Below, piece after piece: positions 16,466-26,312 of a DNA stretch of 64,000 bases. The position numbers and the translations under genes are program-made. The notes beneath the pieces are model-generated. The model made no database searches and had not been told where the DNA came from. It saw nothing but the letters and a program-made list of their open reading frames with translations. Origin of the DNA: JABDJX01 sp039942715 (GTDB lineage: Bacteria; Pseudomonadota; Alphaproteobacteria; Rhodobacterales; Rhodobacteraceae); the NCBI GenBank assembly GCA_039942715.1, contig JBDVBY010000007.1, positions 496,001-560,000 on the forward strand. The letters run 5' to 3'. Every line of letters starts with the position of its first letter. Position 1 is the stretch's first letter.

Positions 16466-17590
16466 ATGTCGCTCAATCACATTCGCCCGTGGCGCAATAT
16501 TTACCGCCGCAAATCTCGTCAGATCATGGTTGGCTCGGTCCCTGTGGGCGGCGATGCTCCGATCACCGTTCAAACCATGACCAACACGCTGACCCCGGAC
16601 GTGAAAGCCACGGTCGCACAAGTGCAGGCTGCCGCAGACGCAGGCGCTGATATCGTGCGCATTTCAGTGCCTGATCAAGACAGCTCGGCGGCCTTGAAAG
16701 ACATCGTGCGCGAAAGCCCGGTGCCCATCGTGGCCGACATCCATTTCCACTACAAACGCGGCATCGAAGCGGCAGAAGCAGGCGCTGCTTGCCTGCGCAT
16801 CAACCCCGGAAACATCGGCGATGAAACGCGCGTGAAAGAAGTGATCAAAGCCGCGCGCGACAACAATTGCTCGATCCGCATTGGCGTGAACGCAGGCTCG
16901 CTTGAAAAGCATCTGCTCGACAAATACGGCGAGCCTTGCCCGGATGCGATGGTGGAAAGCGGCTTGGATCACATCAAGATTCTGCAAGACAATGACTTCC
17001 ACGAATTCAAAATCAGCTGCAAAGCCTCTGATGTTTTCATGGCCGCAGCCGCCTATCAGCAACTTGCCGACGCGACTGATGCACCAATCCATCTTGGCAT
17101 CACCGAAGCCGGGGGGCTTACCTCAGGCACAATTAAATCTGCCATCGGCCTTGGTAATCTTTTGTGGATGGGCATCGGCGATACGATCCGGGTCTCGCTT
17201 TCCGCTGATCCGGTGGAAGAAGTCAAAGTCGGCTACGAAATCCTCAAATCCCTTGGATTGCGTCACCGCGGCGTGAATATCATCTCTTGCCCAAGCTGCG
17301 CGCGGCAAGGGTTTGATGTGATCAAAACTGTTGAGGCGCTGGAAACCCGCCTTGAACACATCAAGACGCCGATGAGCCTTTCGATCATCGGCTGCGTTGT
17401 GAATGGCCCCGGAGAGGCACTGATGACAGACGTCGGCTTCACCGGCGGCGGGGCAGGCTCGGGCATGGTCTATTTGGCCGGCAAGCAAAGCCACAAACTC
17501 TCCAACGATGAAATGATCGAACATATCGTCGAACAGGTTGAGGCCAAAGCAGCCGAAATCGACGCAGCAACGGCTGAAGCTGCGGAGTAA
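16466..17590 (+). CDS. ispG: (E)-4-hydroxy-3-methylbut-2-enyl diphosphate synthase
   Basis: IspG (GcpE) converts MEcPP to HMBPP in the non-mevalonate isoprenoid pathway. The 374-residue bacterial-type protein has the TIM-barrel start ITVQTMTNT and the [4Fe-4S] ligands Cys 275 and Cys 278 (CPSCARQG) and Cys 310, with Glu 317 in the [10 protein letters not shown] motif as the fourth ligand. The ATG at 16466 is chosen because AAGG lies seven bases before it; an in-frame upstream start at 16433 adds 11 atypical residues. It is probably co-transcribed with the RodZ-like gene and is followed by a repeat hairpin facing the convergent dsbA-like gene. Confidence 0.96.
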   Translation: MSLNHIRPWRNIYRRKSRQIMVGSVPVGGDAPITVQTMTNTLTPDVKATVAQVQAAADAGADIVRISVPDQDSSAALKDIVRESPVPIVADIHFHYKRGIEAAEAGAACLRINPGNIGDETRVKEVIKAARDNNCSIRIGVNAGSLEKHLLDKYGEPCPDAMVESGLDHIKILQDNDFHEFKISCKASDVFMAAAAYQQLADATDAPIHLGITEAGGLTSGTIKSAIGLGNLLWMGIGDTIRVSLSADPVEEVKVGYEILKSLGLRHRGVNIISCPSCARQGFDVIKTVEALETRLEHIKTPMSLSIIGCVVNGPGEALMTDVGFTGGGAGSGMVYLAGKQSHKLSNDEMIEHIVEQVEAKAAEIDAATAEAAE

Positions 17591-17601
17591 ACGGCGCGCT
17601 T

Positions 17602-17682
17602 TCTTCTTGGTAAAAATATCTCGGGGAGCGCGAGGGGCAGAGCCCCTCGTATAGGGCGACGCGCAAAGCGCGGCGCAAACCC
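17602..17682 (-). repeat. Roseobacter-type hairpin repeat, copy 2 (extended)
   Basis: On the minus strand the core reads CGAGGGGCTCTGCCCCTCG, then GCTCCCCGAGATATTT and a TACCAAGAAG tail. Beyond the hairpin on the plus strand comes a second stem, GCGACGCGCAAAGCGC, and GCGCAAACCC, shared with copy 5. The element fills most of the 92-base gap between convergent ispG and the dsbA-like gene and may serve as a terminator. Confidence 0.7.
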
Positions 17683-18438
17683 TTAGCCCTGATTGGCGCG
17701 AATGTCCTCGACAATGGCACGCATCTGTTCCAGCTCAACAAAGCCACGCACAAAATTATCGCCCATAATAAAGCTTGGTGTGCCCTGAATTTGCAGCGCG
17801 CCAGCCAAAGCGCGGTTTCGCTCAATAATCTCGCTGACCTGATCACTGTTCATCATGTCAAGAACAGCATCATGATCCACACCCGTGCCGCGCCCAACCC
17901 GGCCTAGCGTGGCCGGCGTGATCTGACCGCTCCACGTCATCAGATTATCGTGCACGGCCTTATAAACCTCGTCGCCGTTCACAATTTTAGCGGCAACCGC
18001 ATAGCGCGAGGCCAGCGTCGATTGCTCTCCCAAAATTGGGAATTCTTTAACGACAAAGCGGATATTGCCATCGCTTGCGACCAGCTCTTCGACAGCAGGA
18101 AATGCGCGTTTGCAAAAGCCGCAGCGGTAATCCATCCACTCGACAATCGTCACATCCCCGTCTGGGTTGCCGCCGACATAGCTAAAGGGATCGTCGAAAA
18201 TCGCCTCGCGATTGGCGTTCAACATATCAATGTCTGCTGTGGCGGCCTCGGCGGTGCGGCGCTCTTCCAACACGGCGATGGCTTCCATTAACACATCGGG
18301 GTTTTCCAAAAGGTAGTCGCGGATTTCCGAGCGGAAAATATCGCGCTCTGCGTCGCTCATCGCATCGATTTCAAACGCGTTAGACGGATTGGATACCAAA
18401 GCCGCAAAAGCAACAGCGCCAAGTGTGGTGCGCAACAT
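17683..18438 (-). CDS. DsbA-family periplasmic thiol:disulfide oxidoreductase
   Basis: The 251-residue protein has a signal peptide (cleavage likely after SNA, residue 21), an N-terminal helical extension rich in Glu, and a thioredoxin fold with the active site CGFC (Cys 106 and 109, in YRCGFCKRAFP) and the cis-Pro loop QGTPSFIMG near residue 217. This arrangement matches the Com1/ScsC-like DsbA subgroup, whose N-terminal helix often mediates oligomerisation. GGAGGG precedes the ATG. It is convergent with ispG and divergent from the aminotransferase. Confidence 0.9.
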   Translation of the reverse strand: MLRTTLGAVAFAALVSNPSNAFEIDAMSDAERDIFRSEIRDYLLENPDVLMEAIAVLEERRTAEAATADIDMLNANREAIFDDPFSYVGGNPDGDVTIVEWMDYRCGFCKRAFPAVEELVASDGNIRFVVKEFPILGEQSTLASRYAVAAKIVNGDEVYKAVHDNLMTWSGQITPATLGRVGRGTGVDHDAVLDMMNSDQVSEIIERNRALAGALQIQGTPSFIMGDNFVRGFVELEQMRAIVEDIRANQG

Positions 18439-18583
18439 TTTATTTCCCTCCAGAAAGTTGGAGAAAGATGGCGCTGAATCGCCCGCAAAGCAAGGGCTTC
18501 ACCAAGAATTGTAGAGCCTTAAGGGCATTGACGCGACAGTCGCATGTTGGCAGGGAAGGCAAGCCAAATTGGAGCCTGAGCAG

Positions 18584-19735
18584 ATGCGTCTCTCAAACAG
18601 ATCAAATGTGGATGCGTTCATCGTCATGGACGTGTTGGACGCCGCGGCCCGCGCCGAGGCCGAGGGGCGCCACATTATCCACATGGAAGTAGGCCAACCA
18701 GGCACACCCGCCCCTTTAGGCGCGCGCAACGCACTGGGAGCCGCGCTGAAGGACGACGCTATGGGATATACCGTCACCCTTGGTATTCCCGCACTGCGTG
18801 AACGCATCGCCGCTCTTTATGAAGCCCGCCACGGGATCACACTTGATCCAAGCCGCGTTGTTGTCACCAGCGGCTCGTCCGGGGCATTCCTTTTGGCCTT
18901 CACAGCACTTTTTGATGCAGACGATCGCGTCGCTCTTGGTGCTCCGGGCTATCCGTCTTACCGTCAAATTCTTCGCGCCTTGAGTTTGCAGCCCGTTGAT
19001 ATTCAAACGCGGCCACAGGATCGCTATCAGCCGCGCGTCGACGATCTTCCGCAAGATATTCAAGGGCTTATCGTGGCATCTCCCTCTAATCCGACGGGGA
19101 CAATGCTCGACAAACCAGCCTTATCCGCGCTGATCGAAGCGGCGCAGACGCGCGGTGCTGCTTTTGTTTCTGACGAGATTTACCACGGTTTGGAATACGA
19201 CAAACCCGCTGTCAGCGCGCTTGAAATCAGCGACGATGTCATCGTGATCAACTCGTTTTCAAAGTACTTTTCAATGACTGGATGGCGCGTGGGCTGGATG
19301 GTTGTGCCCGAGACCCATGTGCGTGCGATAGAGCGTTTGGCACAAAACATGTTCATCTGTGCGCCCCACGCCAGTCAGGTGGCAGCGCTTGCGGCGATGG
19401 ACTGTGATACGGAACTGCAGGAAAACATCGCTGTTTATCGCGAAAATCGCGCCCTGATGATGCGCGGTCTGACAGAAGCAGGGTTCACCAATTTCGCGCC
19501 TCCCGATGGGGCGTTTTATGTCTATGCCGATGTGTCAGAGTTTACTGACGATTCTGGCGCCTTTGCTACTGACATTCTGAACGAGGCCAATGTCGCTGTC
19601 ACACCGGGGTTGGATTTTGACAAAACCCGCGGTCATCAAACGCTGCGCTTTTCGTACGCGCGCTCGACAGAAGACATTCGCGAGGGCGTGGCGCGTCTTA
19701 AAAAATTCATGAATTCCCGTGGCTTTTGTGGATAA
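18584..19735 (+). CDS. PLP-dependent class I/II aminotransferase
   Basis: The 383-residue enzyme belongs to the aspartate-aminotransferase fold. Asn 169 (SPSNPTGT), Asp 197 and Tyr 200 (SDEIYHGLEY) contact PLP, and Lys 227 (NSFSKYFSMTGWRVGW) is the Schiff-base residue. The amino donor cannot be read from sequence. The ATG at 18584 follows GGAG by nine bases; a TTG at 18569 would add five residues. The gene is transcribed away from the dsbA-like gene and toward the amidase. Confidence 0.9.
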   Translation: MRLSNRSNVDAFIVMDVLDAAARAEAEGRHIIHMEVGQPGTPAPLGARNALGAALKDDAMGYTVTLGIPALRERIAALYEARHGITLDPSRVVVTSGSSGAFLLAFTALFDADDRVALGAPGYPSYRQILRALSLQPVDIQTRPQDRYQPRVDDLPQDIQGLIVASPSNPTGTMLDKPALSALIEAAQTRGAAFVSDEIYHGLEYDKPAVSALEISDDVIVINSFSKYFSMTGWRVGWMVVPETHVRAIERLAQNMFICAPHASQVAALAAMDCDTELQENIAVYRENRALMMRGLTEAGFTNFAPPDGAFYVYADVSEFTDDSGAFATDILNEANVAVTPGLDFDKTRGHQTLRFSYARSTEDIREGVARLKKFMNSRGFCG

Positions 19736-19789
19736 ATTCATTCCCCATCAAAGTAATTGTGGTTAAGTTGTAAAAGAAGTCGCAGGCGA

Positions 19790-20974
19790 ATGAGCAGAAT
19801 ATTCCGAATATGTGCACCAGTTTTGGTGCTGTTGTGGGGCACGTGTTTTGCCACCGCCGATCCCAACGCGCTGGCGCAATTGGGCGCGGATGGTGCTGTG
19901 ATCGAAGATCAAAGCGGCGCTGTGGAAATCCGCATTGATCTCTCCCAAGCCGTGCCGTGGCGGGTGCATCTTTTGAACGCGCCACCGCGTGTGGCTGTTG
20001 AGTTTGGCGATCTGCGTTGGTCTGAGACACCCGATGTGCGCTCGGCGTCTGTTGCGGGCGTGATCACAGAACGTCATGAGGCCGGGTGGTCGCGGATGGT
20101 TGCGGCGTTGCAAGAACCGCTTGATGTGGAAACTGCCGAGATGAGCGTGGGCGAGGACGGCACAGCCGAGCTTTTGGTCACACTTGTACCAGTCACAGCG
20201 GAAGATTTTCGCGATGCTGCTGAAGATGAAACGCCGCTCTTTGCCGCCAAAGGGGCAGGGCGCGGTCTTCCGGTGATCGTTATTGATCCGGGCCACGGAG
20301 GGCGCGATCCCGGTGCCGAGGCTGAAGGACTGAACGAAGCGGATCTGATGCTGGAAATTGCGCGGCGTCTAAAAGACGATCTGATCCGAACCGGGCGCTA
20401 TGACGTGGTGCTGACGCGCGAGGAAAACGTCTTTGTGCCATTGGAAGAGCGCCTTAATCGGGCCCGTGACGTTGGCGCGCATCTTTTTCTTTCTCTCCAT
20501 GCGGATGCCTTGCCGTTTGGTGCCGGTGATGCAACCGGCATGACGCTTTATACCCTGTCGCCAGACGCCGCTGAGGATGCCTCGCAACGTCTGACCGAAC
20601 GCCATGATGGTGCAGATGTCTTGGATGGTGTTGATGTCACCGGAGTTGGTGATGATGTGACCGTTGCTTTGCTGGAACTGGCGCGCCAAGACAGCGCCCC
20701 TCGATCAGATGCATTGGGCAAAGCATTGGTGCAGGCGTTTCAATCCTCGGGATTGGCAATTAATTCGCGCCCTCAGCGGCAAGCCGATCTGTCGGTTCTC
20801 AAGTCAGCGGGCACACCGTCGGTCCTTGTCGAGCTTGGTTTTCTATCAAGCGAAGAAGATCGCGCGCGGCTGATGTCCGCGACGTGGCGCGCCAGTGCCA
20901 GTCTTGCGATGCGCGATGCGATTTTACTTTGGAGTGATGAAGACAGGCTTTTGGGGGCTGGCTTTCGCCAATGA
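19790..20974 (+). CDS. amiC: N-acetylmuramoyl-L-alanine amidase (AmiC-type, AMIN plus Amidase_3)
   Basis: The enzyme cleaves the amide bond between MurNAc and the stem peptide during septal wall splitting. The 394-residue protein has a signal peptide (about 1-23), an AMIN-like beta domain (about 40-135) and an Amidase_3 catalytic domain (about 160-385) with zinc ligands in VIDPGHGGRDPGA (His 169), a following Glu, and SLHADA, plus the late ELGFLSS. The ATG at 19790 gives the short positively charged signal start. It lies just before the PBP1a gene on the same strand, and the two form a wall-synthesis cluster. Confidence 0.92.
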   Translation: MSRIFRICAPVLVLLWGTCFATADPNALAQLGADGAVIEDQSGAVEIRIDLSQAVPWRVHLLNAPPRVAVEFGDLRWSETPDVRSASVAGVITERHEAGWSRMVAALQEPLDVETAEMSVGEDGTAELLVTLVPVTAEDFRDAAEDETPLFAAKGAGRGLPVIVIDPGHGGRDPGAEAEGLNEADLMLEIARRLKDDLIRTGRYDVVLTREENVFVPLEERLNRARDVGAHLFLSLHADALPFGAGDATGMTLYTLSPDAAEDASQRLTERHDGADVLDGVDVTGVGDDVTVALLELARQDSAPRSDALGKALVQAFQSSGLAINSRPQRQADLSVLKSAGTPSVLVELGFLSSEEDRARLMSATWRASASLAMRDAILLWSDEDRLLGAGFRQ

Positions 20975-21096
20975 CAGACAAAGGTTGACGTGAGGTTGGG
21001 CCATTTTCTGCGCGCCTTCTGCTCAAGCGCTTTTGACCACAGCAGCCCACCCCCATATAAGAGAGACAAGACAAGTTTTAGAGGCGGCACTCGCGC

Positions 21097-23628
21097 GTGA
21101 CACGGTTTATTTTTTCGTTCTTCGGCGGCATTTTCACCCTAGTCACTCTGGGGCTGATCATGGGCGCGCTGACGATTGGCGCGGTGTTTTACGTCTATGG
21201 ACGTGATTTGCCGGATGCGGCAGCGCTTGCCAACTATCAGCCCGCGACGGTGACGCGGATTTATTCGCCCGAAGGCTCGTTGATCGACGAATACGCCAGC
21301 GAGCGACGGCTCTATGCCTCTGCCGATGAAATTCCGCAGATGGTGAAAAACGCGTTTATCTCGGCAGAAGACAAGAACTTCTACGAACACAGCGGCTTTG
21401 ATCTGCGCGGTATCGCAGCGGCCGCCTATGAGGCGATCGCAAGCCGCGGCCAATCGCTTCGTGGTGCCTCGACCATCCCACAGCAGTTGGCCAAGAACCT
21501 GTTTTTCAGCAGCGACCCTGACGCCGAGCGCAAGATCAAAGAGATCATCATGTCGACCCGGATGGTCAAAGAGATCGGACGTGAAAAGGTTCTGGAAATT
21601 TATCTGAACGAGATATTCCTCGGCCAGCAATCCTTTGGCGTCGCTGCTGCTGCACAAACCTATTTCAACAAAACACTGGCAGAGTTGACGGTGCCAGAGG
21701 CCGCCTACCTTGCGATCCTGCCCAAAGCGCCGTCGCGGTATCACCCGGTGCGCCAGGAAGAACGTGCGCTGACGCGGCGCAACTTTGTGCTGCGCGAAAT
21801 GTGGCAAAACGGGTATCTGGAAGACGAGGCATATCAGGAAGCGCGCGTCGCCCCGCTTTTGACAGTGCAATCGGGAGATCGCGAGGCATTTTCGGCCAAC
21901 AAGCCTGCGCGCGATTATTTCACCGAACAGATTAGCCGCCAGTTGGATGGCGATTTCCCAGATGGCGCTTTCAAGACCGCTGGTCTGACCATTCGCGGTA
22001 CAATCGACGGCGAAATGCAGGCGATTGCGGCGGCGGCATTGCGCGATGCATTAGAAGCGTACGATCGCAGTCAGGGCGAGTGGCGCGGAACTGCAGCCAC
22101 GATTGAAGCCGACGATTTAGAAGCGCAGGTGGATGGAGACGTTGCCTGGCGTGGGCTATTGGCGAACACCGGCAAACTGGCGCGCGATGTTGAAGGCTGG
22201 CACCCGGCGGTCGTGTTGGAGCTACGCGGTGCTGCTGCGCGGATCGGGGTTGAGGATTGGGCCAACGGGACGGATGGGCACTGGATTACGCCCTCTGATC
22301 TGAACTGGATTCGTGGGGCCAATGCGGCGAGCGATATTCTGGCCGTTGGAGATGTTATTCATGTGCGCCACGAAGGTGGCTCGCCGCAAGACCCGGTGTT
22401 TTCGTTGCGCCAAGTGCCCGGCGTGCAGGGCGGCTTTATGGCGATGGACGTCAACACAGGCCGGGTTCTGGCCATGCAAGGCGGGTTTTCCTACCAAGTG
22501 TCAAACTTTAACCGCGCAACACAAGCGCGCCGTCAGCCCGGCTCATCGTTCAAACCGTTTGTTTATGCCGCCGCGTTGGATTCAGGGTTTACGCCTGCGA
22601 CGATCATCATTGATGCTCCGATTGAGGTGGATATTGGCGGTGGTGAAATATGGCGCCCGCGCAACGCGTCGCGCACCTTTTACGGGCCAACGCCGCTGCG
22701 CACCGGCATTGAACGCTCGCGTAACCTGATGACGGTGCGGCTTGCCGAAGAAGTCGGCATGCCGGTGGTCGCAGGATATGCGAAGAATTTTGGCGTTTAT
22801 GACCGGATGGAGCCGTTTCTGGCCAACGCGTTGGGATCGCAGGAAACCTCGCTGTTCCGCATGGTCTCGGCCTATGCGATGTTCGCCAATGGCGGCGAGC
22901 GGGTAGAGCCGACTTTGGTCGACCGCGTGCAGGATCGTTGGGGCACGACTGTCTATCGTCATGATCAGCGCGATTGCGAGGACTGTGGTGTCAAAGACCT
23001 GCCCGCGGGCGATTTGCCGGACATTCGATCTGACCGCAAACGGGTGATGAACCCGATCACGGCGTACCAGCTGACCTCGATGATGCGCGGTGTTGTCGAA
23101 CGCGGGACTGCGTCAAAAACTGTAAAACTGCCGGTGCCCACGGCGGGCAAAACCGGGACAACCAACGATGCGCGTGACGTTTGGTTTGTTGGGTTCACTT
23201 CCACCATCGCTGCGGGCTGTTACATTGGCTATGACTCGCCAGAGCCTTTGGGCAAAGGCGCTTCGGGTGGGGCAATGTGCGGGCCGGTTTTCCAGAAGTT
23301 CATGACAGAAGCGATCAAGAAATACGGCGGCGGGCGTTTTGCCATTCCGCGCGGCGGAAACTTTATCAAAATCGACCGCTACTCTGGCGCGCGCTTGCCT
23401 GATTATGCCGAGGGCGACCATGTGGTGGCGGAGTATTTCCGCGAAGGTGAGCAACCTGTGTTTGGTGTGGCTTTTGATGGGGGCTTTGCGATGGGGGCGA
23501 ACTTGCCGCTGTTCACCGATGCCGAGTTGGGTAACAACACGCGCGAAGTTGAAACCGCCACAGGCGAAACGGTTGTGATTCCGGGGCAAGCGACGGCCAA
23601 CGAGATCTCGTCTGGCGGGCTTTATTGA
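21097..23628 (+). CDS. mrcA: Class A penicillin-binding protein 1A
   Basis: PBP1A polymerises and cross-links peptidoglycan. The 843-residue protein starts with GTG, has one N-terminal span (about 8-32), a GT51 transglycosylase domain with catalytic Glu 91 in EDKNFYEHSG and QQLAKNLF, an inserted OB-like region (about 290-430), and a transpeptidase domain with the SxxK motif at Ser 483 (GSSFKPF), an SRN triad near residue 543 and KTGTT at 685-689. The length is typical of alphaproteobacterial PBP1A. It is followed by a hairpin repeat facing convergent prfB. Confidence 0.96.
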   Translation: MTRFIFSFFGGIFTLVTLGLIMGALTIGAVFYVYGRDLPDAAALANYQPATVTRIYSPEGSLIDEYASERRLYASADEIPQMVKNAFISAEDKNFYEHSGFDLRGIAAAAYEAIASRGQSLRGASTIPQQLAKNLFFSSDPDAERKIKEIIMSTRMVKEIGREKVLEIYLNEIFLGQQSFGVAAAAQTYFNKTLAELTVPEAAYLAILPKAPSRYHPVRQEERALTRRNFVLREMWQNGYLEDEAYQEARVAPLLTVQSGDREAFSANKPARDYFTEQISRQLDGDFPDGAFKTAGLTIRGTIDGEMQAIAAAALRDALEAYDRSQGEWRGTAATIEADDLEAQVDGDVAWRGLLANTGKLARDVEGWHPAVVLELRGAAARIGVEDWANGTDGHWITPSDLNWIRGANAASDILAVGDVIHVRHEGGSPQDPVFSLRQVPGVQGGFMAMDVNTGRVLAMQGGFSYQVSNFNRATQARRQPGSSFKPFVYAAALDSGFTPATIIIDAPIEVDIGGGEIWRPRNASRTFYGPTPLRTGIERSRNLMTVRLAEEVGMPVVAGYAKNFGVYDRMEPFLANALGSQETSLFRMVSAYAMFANGGERVEPTLVDRVQDRWGTTVYRHDQRDCEDCGVKDLPAGDLPDIRSDRKRVMNPITAYQLTSMMRGVVERGTASKTVKLPVPTAGKTGTTNDARDVWFVGFTSTIAAGCYIGYDSPEPLGKGASGGAMCGPVFQKFMTEAIKKYGGGRFAIPRGGNFIKIDRYSGARLPDYAEGDHVVAEYFREGEQPVFGVAFDGGFAMGANLPLFTDAELGNNTREVETATGETVVIPGQATANEISSGGLY

Positions 23629-23663
23629 GTTTGTTTGCGCCGCGCTGACGCGCGTCGCGTAAT

Positions 23664-23714
23664 GCGAGGGGTTTCACCCCTCGCGCTCCCCAGAGTATTT
23701 TTGAATAGATGAAG
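23664..23714 (+). repeat. Roseobacter-type hairpin repeat, copy 3
   Basis: GCGAGGGGT-TTCA-CCCCTCGC is followed by GCTCCCCAGAGTATTTTTG and an AATAGATGAAG tail. The long stem sits between the convergent mrcA and prfB stops, so it can act as a terminator for at least one of them. Confidence 0.72.
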
Positions 23715-23734
23715 GGTTAAAGAAGCGCGTCGCT

Positions 23735-24847
23735 TCAGTCGTCGCGTTTCTGGCCCGACTTTCCAAGCGCCAGAGTGGCGGCCATGAAGGCATCCAAATC
23801 ACCATCGAGAACGCCGGATGTGTCTGAGCTTTCGTGTTTAGTGCGCAGGTCTTTGACCATCTGATACGGGTGCAAAACGTAGGAGCGGATTTGGTTGCCC
23901 CAGCCTGCGTCGCCTTTGTTTTCGTGCGCTTCCTGGATCGAGGCGGAGCGACGATCAAGCTCCATCTGATACAGCCGCGATTTCAGCGCCTTCATGGCGA
24001 TATCGCGGTTTTGGTGTTGGGATTTCTCCGAGCTGGTCACCACGATACCTGTGGGCAAGTGAGTGATGCGCACTGCGGAATCGGTTTTGTTGACGTGCTG
24101 ACCGCCTGCGCCGGACGCGCGGAACGTATCAAGCCGAATGTCGGAAGGGTTTACGTCAATTTCGATGTTGTCGTCGACAACCGGGTAGACCCAGACACTG
24201 GAAAACGAGGTGTGGCGTTTGGCAGCACTGTCAAAAGGCGAGATGCGCACAAGGCGGTGGACGCCGGATTCTGATTTGAGCCAGCCATAAGCGTTTGGGC
24301 CGGAAATCTTGTAAGCCGCTGATTTAATGCCCGCTTCTTCGCCCGCACTTTCAGATTGCAACTCGACAGTATAGCCGTGCTGTTCGGCCCAACGAACGTA
24401 CATGCGTGCCAGCATCGAGGCCCAGTCGCAGCTTTCGGTTCCGCCTGCGCCCGAGTTGATTTCCAAGAATGTGTCGTTGGCGTCCGCCTCGCCGTCAAGC
24501 AGCGCCTCAAGCTCGGCTTTGGCGGCGCGAATCCCCAAGGCGGTGAGCGCGGCTTCAGCCTCGGCCACGACTTCGGTATCGTCTTCCATCTCGCCCAACT
24601 CGATCAGATCGATGTTGTCTTTCATTTCTTGGGACATGCCAGTGTAGCGATCCATCGCATCCACGTGCATTTGCCGCTCGCGCATTAGCTTTTGCGCGCG
24701 CTCCGGATCATCCCAGAGGTTGGGATCCTCGGCCATCGCGTTGAATTCTTCTAACCGGTGCTGGGCGGTTTCCAGATCCAACCTTTGGGCCAGAAGCGCT
24801 AACGATTTTTCAATCGCGGCGACCGTGTTTTCGGCCTCGGCTCGCAT
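23735..24847 (-). CDS. prfB: Peptide chain release factor 2
   Basis: RF2 reads UGA/UAA. The 370-residue protein has the RF2 anticodon tripeptide SPF (203-205, [14 protein letters not shown]) and the GGQ peptidyl-hydrolase loop (248-250, [10 protein letters not shown]). The ATG at 24847 with GGAGAG upstream gives the whole protein in one frame; the internal UGA frameshift used in E. coli prfB is absent. It is convergent with mrcA and divergent from the DUF2189 gene. Confidence 0.96.
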   Translation of the reverse strand: MRAEAENTVAAIEKSLALLAQRLDLETAQHRLEEFNAMAEDPNLWDDPERAQKLMRERQMHVDAMDRYTGMSQEMKDNIDLIELGEMEDDTEVVAEAEAALTALGIRAAKAELEALLDGEADANDTFLEINSGAGGTESCDWASMLARMYVRWAEQHGYTVELQSESAGEEAGIKSAAYKISGPNAYGWLKSESGVHRLVRISPFDSAAKRHTSFSSVWVYPVVDDNIEIDVNPSDIRLDTFRASGAGGQHVNKTDSAVRITHLPTGIVVTSSEKSQHQNRDIAMKALKSRLYQMELDRRSASIQEAHENKGDAGWGNQIRSYVLHPYQMVKDLRTKHESSDTSGVLDGDLDAFMAATLALGKSGQKRDD

Positions 24848-24962
24848 TGGTGTCTCTCCGGGAAAGCATTGTTTTAAGGGTGATAACAACGAGTGGGGCA
24901 GGCTGCAAGCGACGTGATCTGGATCAATGTGCGCATTGAGCGGCTTGGTTTAGGGTAAAGGC

Positions 24963-25757
24963 ATGGAACCAAAAGCCGCTTCTCCAAAGCCCGAGATCGG
25001 GCATGTCACGCTTTACGAGGTTTGGGCATCGCTTAAGGCGGGTCTTTGGGATTTCCGCACGGCGCCCGCCTATGGGCTGGCGTTTAGCGCGGTGTATGTG
25101 TTTGGCGGCGTCATACTGTGGTGGATCGGGGCGGGGACGTTTTTGTGGACCTTGGCGATGGCTTGTGGGTTTCCGTTGATCGCGCCTTTTGCTGCTGTTG
25201 GATTGTATGAGGTAAGCAGGCGGATCGAGGCAGACGAACCGTTAAGCTGGGCAGGCGTGCTTGGTGTGATCTGGAACGAAAGGCGGCGGCAATTGCCTTG
25301 GGCCGGAGTTGTATTGGCTTTGATCTTCCTGTTCTGGAGTTTTTTCGCGCATATGACTTTGGCGCTGTTTTTGGGCGTGTCGCGTCTAGGCAGTGGTCTT
25401 GGCTTAGAGGCGTTCTTGCAAAGCGCGGACGGGATTTTGATGTTGGCCGTGCAAGGTCTTGTCGGGGCGGCGACGGCGTTTTTGACATTCGGGCTGACGG
25501 TCGTGGCGCTTCCGTTAATGGTCGACAAGGAAATTGATTTCGTCTCGGCGATGTTGATCAGCCTGCGCACGGTGACGGAGAACAAGGGCGCGATGATTGT
25601 TTGGGCAGCCGTGGTGGCTGTTGCGCTTTTGATTGCGATGGTGCCGGTTTTTCTTGGGCTATTGATCGTTTTACCGGTTTTGGGGCACGCGACGTGGCAC
25701 TTGTATCGCCGCGCGCTTTATCACCCGTTGGCGAGCGAACGGGTGTCGGAGCAATAA
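24963..25757 (+). CDS. DUF2189 multi-span membrane protein
   Basis: The 264-residue protein has about six hydrophobic segments and the DUF2189 features: VWASLKAGLWDFRTAPAYG near the N-terminus, a central PLIAPFAAVGLYEVSRR, and a late LPVLGHATWHLYRRAL. The family function is unknown, but in Rhodobacteraceae it is often found near respiratory and wall genes. Transcription ends at the hairpin at 25759-25786, shared with convergent bactofilin. Confidence 0.85.
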   Translation: MEPKAASPKPEIGHVTLYEVWASLKAGLWDFRTAPAYGLAFSAVYVFGGVILWWIGAGTFLWTLAMACGFPLIAPFAAVGLYEVSRRIEADEPLSWAGVLGVIWNERRRQLPWAGVVLALIFLFWSFFAHMTLALFLGVSRLGSGLGLEAFLQSADGILMLAVQGLVGAATAFLTFGLTVVALPLMVDKEIDFVSAMLISLRTVTENKGAMIVWAAVVAVALLIAMVPVFLGLLIVLPVLGHATWHLYRRALYHPLASERVSEQ

Positions 25758-25787
25758 AAAAAGGCGCCCTATTAGAGCGCCTTTTTC
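25757..25787. terminator. Bidirectional rho-independent terminator
   Basis: The stem AAAGGCGC/GCGCCTTT (left arm 25760-25767, right arm 25777-25784) carries A residues on its left and TTTTT on its right, so it can end transcripts from both the DUF2189 gene and the bactofilin operon, which converge here. Confidence 0.85.
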
Positions 25788-25805
25788 CAATTCTGTTAAG
25801 GCCAA

Positions 25806-26312
25806 TCAGACCTTTGCGTCAGGTGCCTTTTGCGCTGGCGCGCCAAGATTCATTGGCTTGCCGCCGCTGTTGAGCGGATCTTCCTGACGTTGAACCGAGC
25901 CTTCAAAGTGGGCGCCGGATTCAATTGCGATTGTCTTGTGGATGATGTCACCCTCAACACGTGCGGTCGATGTCAGGCGGACCTTCAGGCCGCGCACTTT
26001 GCCGATCACACGGCCGTTTACGACCACATCGTCTGCGATGCACTCGCCCTTAACCGTGGCACCTTCGCCAACAGTCAGAAGGTGGGCGCGAATGTCGCCT
26101 TCGACATTGCCTTCGATATTGACGTCGCCTGTTGTTTTGATGTTGCCGGTGATCTGAAGATCAGCGGACAGTACACTTGCCGGCGGCTTTGCCTTTGGCG
26201 CCGAGGAGGTGGCCTCGGGTGCTTTGGTCTGGCTCATTTCTGGGGCCTTTTCCTTCGTGTCTGCATCTGGTCCCTTAGGACCGGGTTCGTTTATTTTGCT
26301 TTTAGAAAACAT
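25806..26312 (-). CDS. Bactofilin (polymer-forming cytoskeletal protein)
   Basis: The 168-residue protein has a disordered Lys/Pro/Ala-rich N-terminus (1-45), a beta-helical core of regularly spaced Gly/Val repeats (about 45-140: ITGNIKTTGDVNIEGNVEGDI and so on) and a disordered tail. Bactofilins self-assemble without nucleotide and anchor wall enzymes to the membrane. The start overlaps the stop region of the upstream M23 peptidase by 11 bases, so the two are translationally linked. This peptidase/bactofilin pairing is common and suggests that the filament positions the peptidase. Confidence 0.93.
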   Translation of the reverse strand: MFSKSKINEPGPKGPDADTKEKAPEMSQTKAPEATSSAPKAKPPASVLSADLQITGNIKTTGDVNIEGNVEGDIRAHLLTVGEGATVKGECIADDVVVNGRVIGKVRGLKVRLTSTARVEGDIIHKTIAIESGAHFEGSVQRQEDPLNSGGKPMNLGAPAQKAPDAKV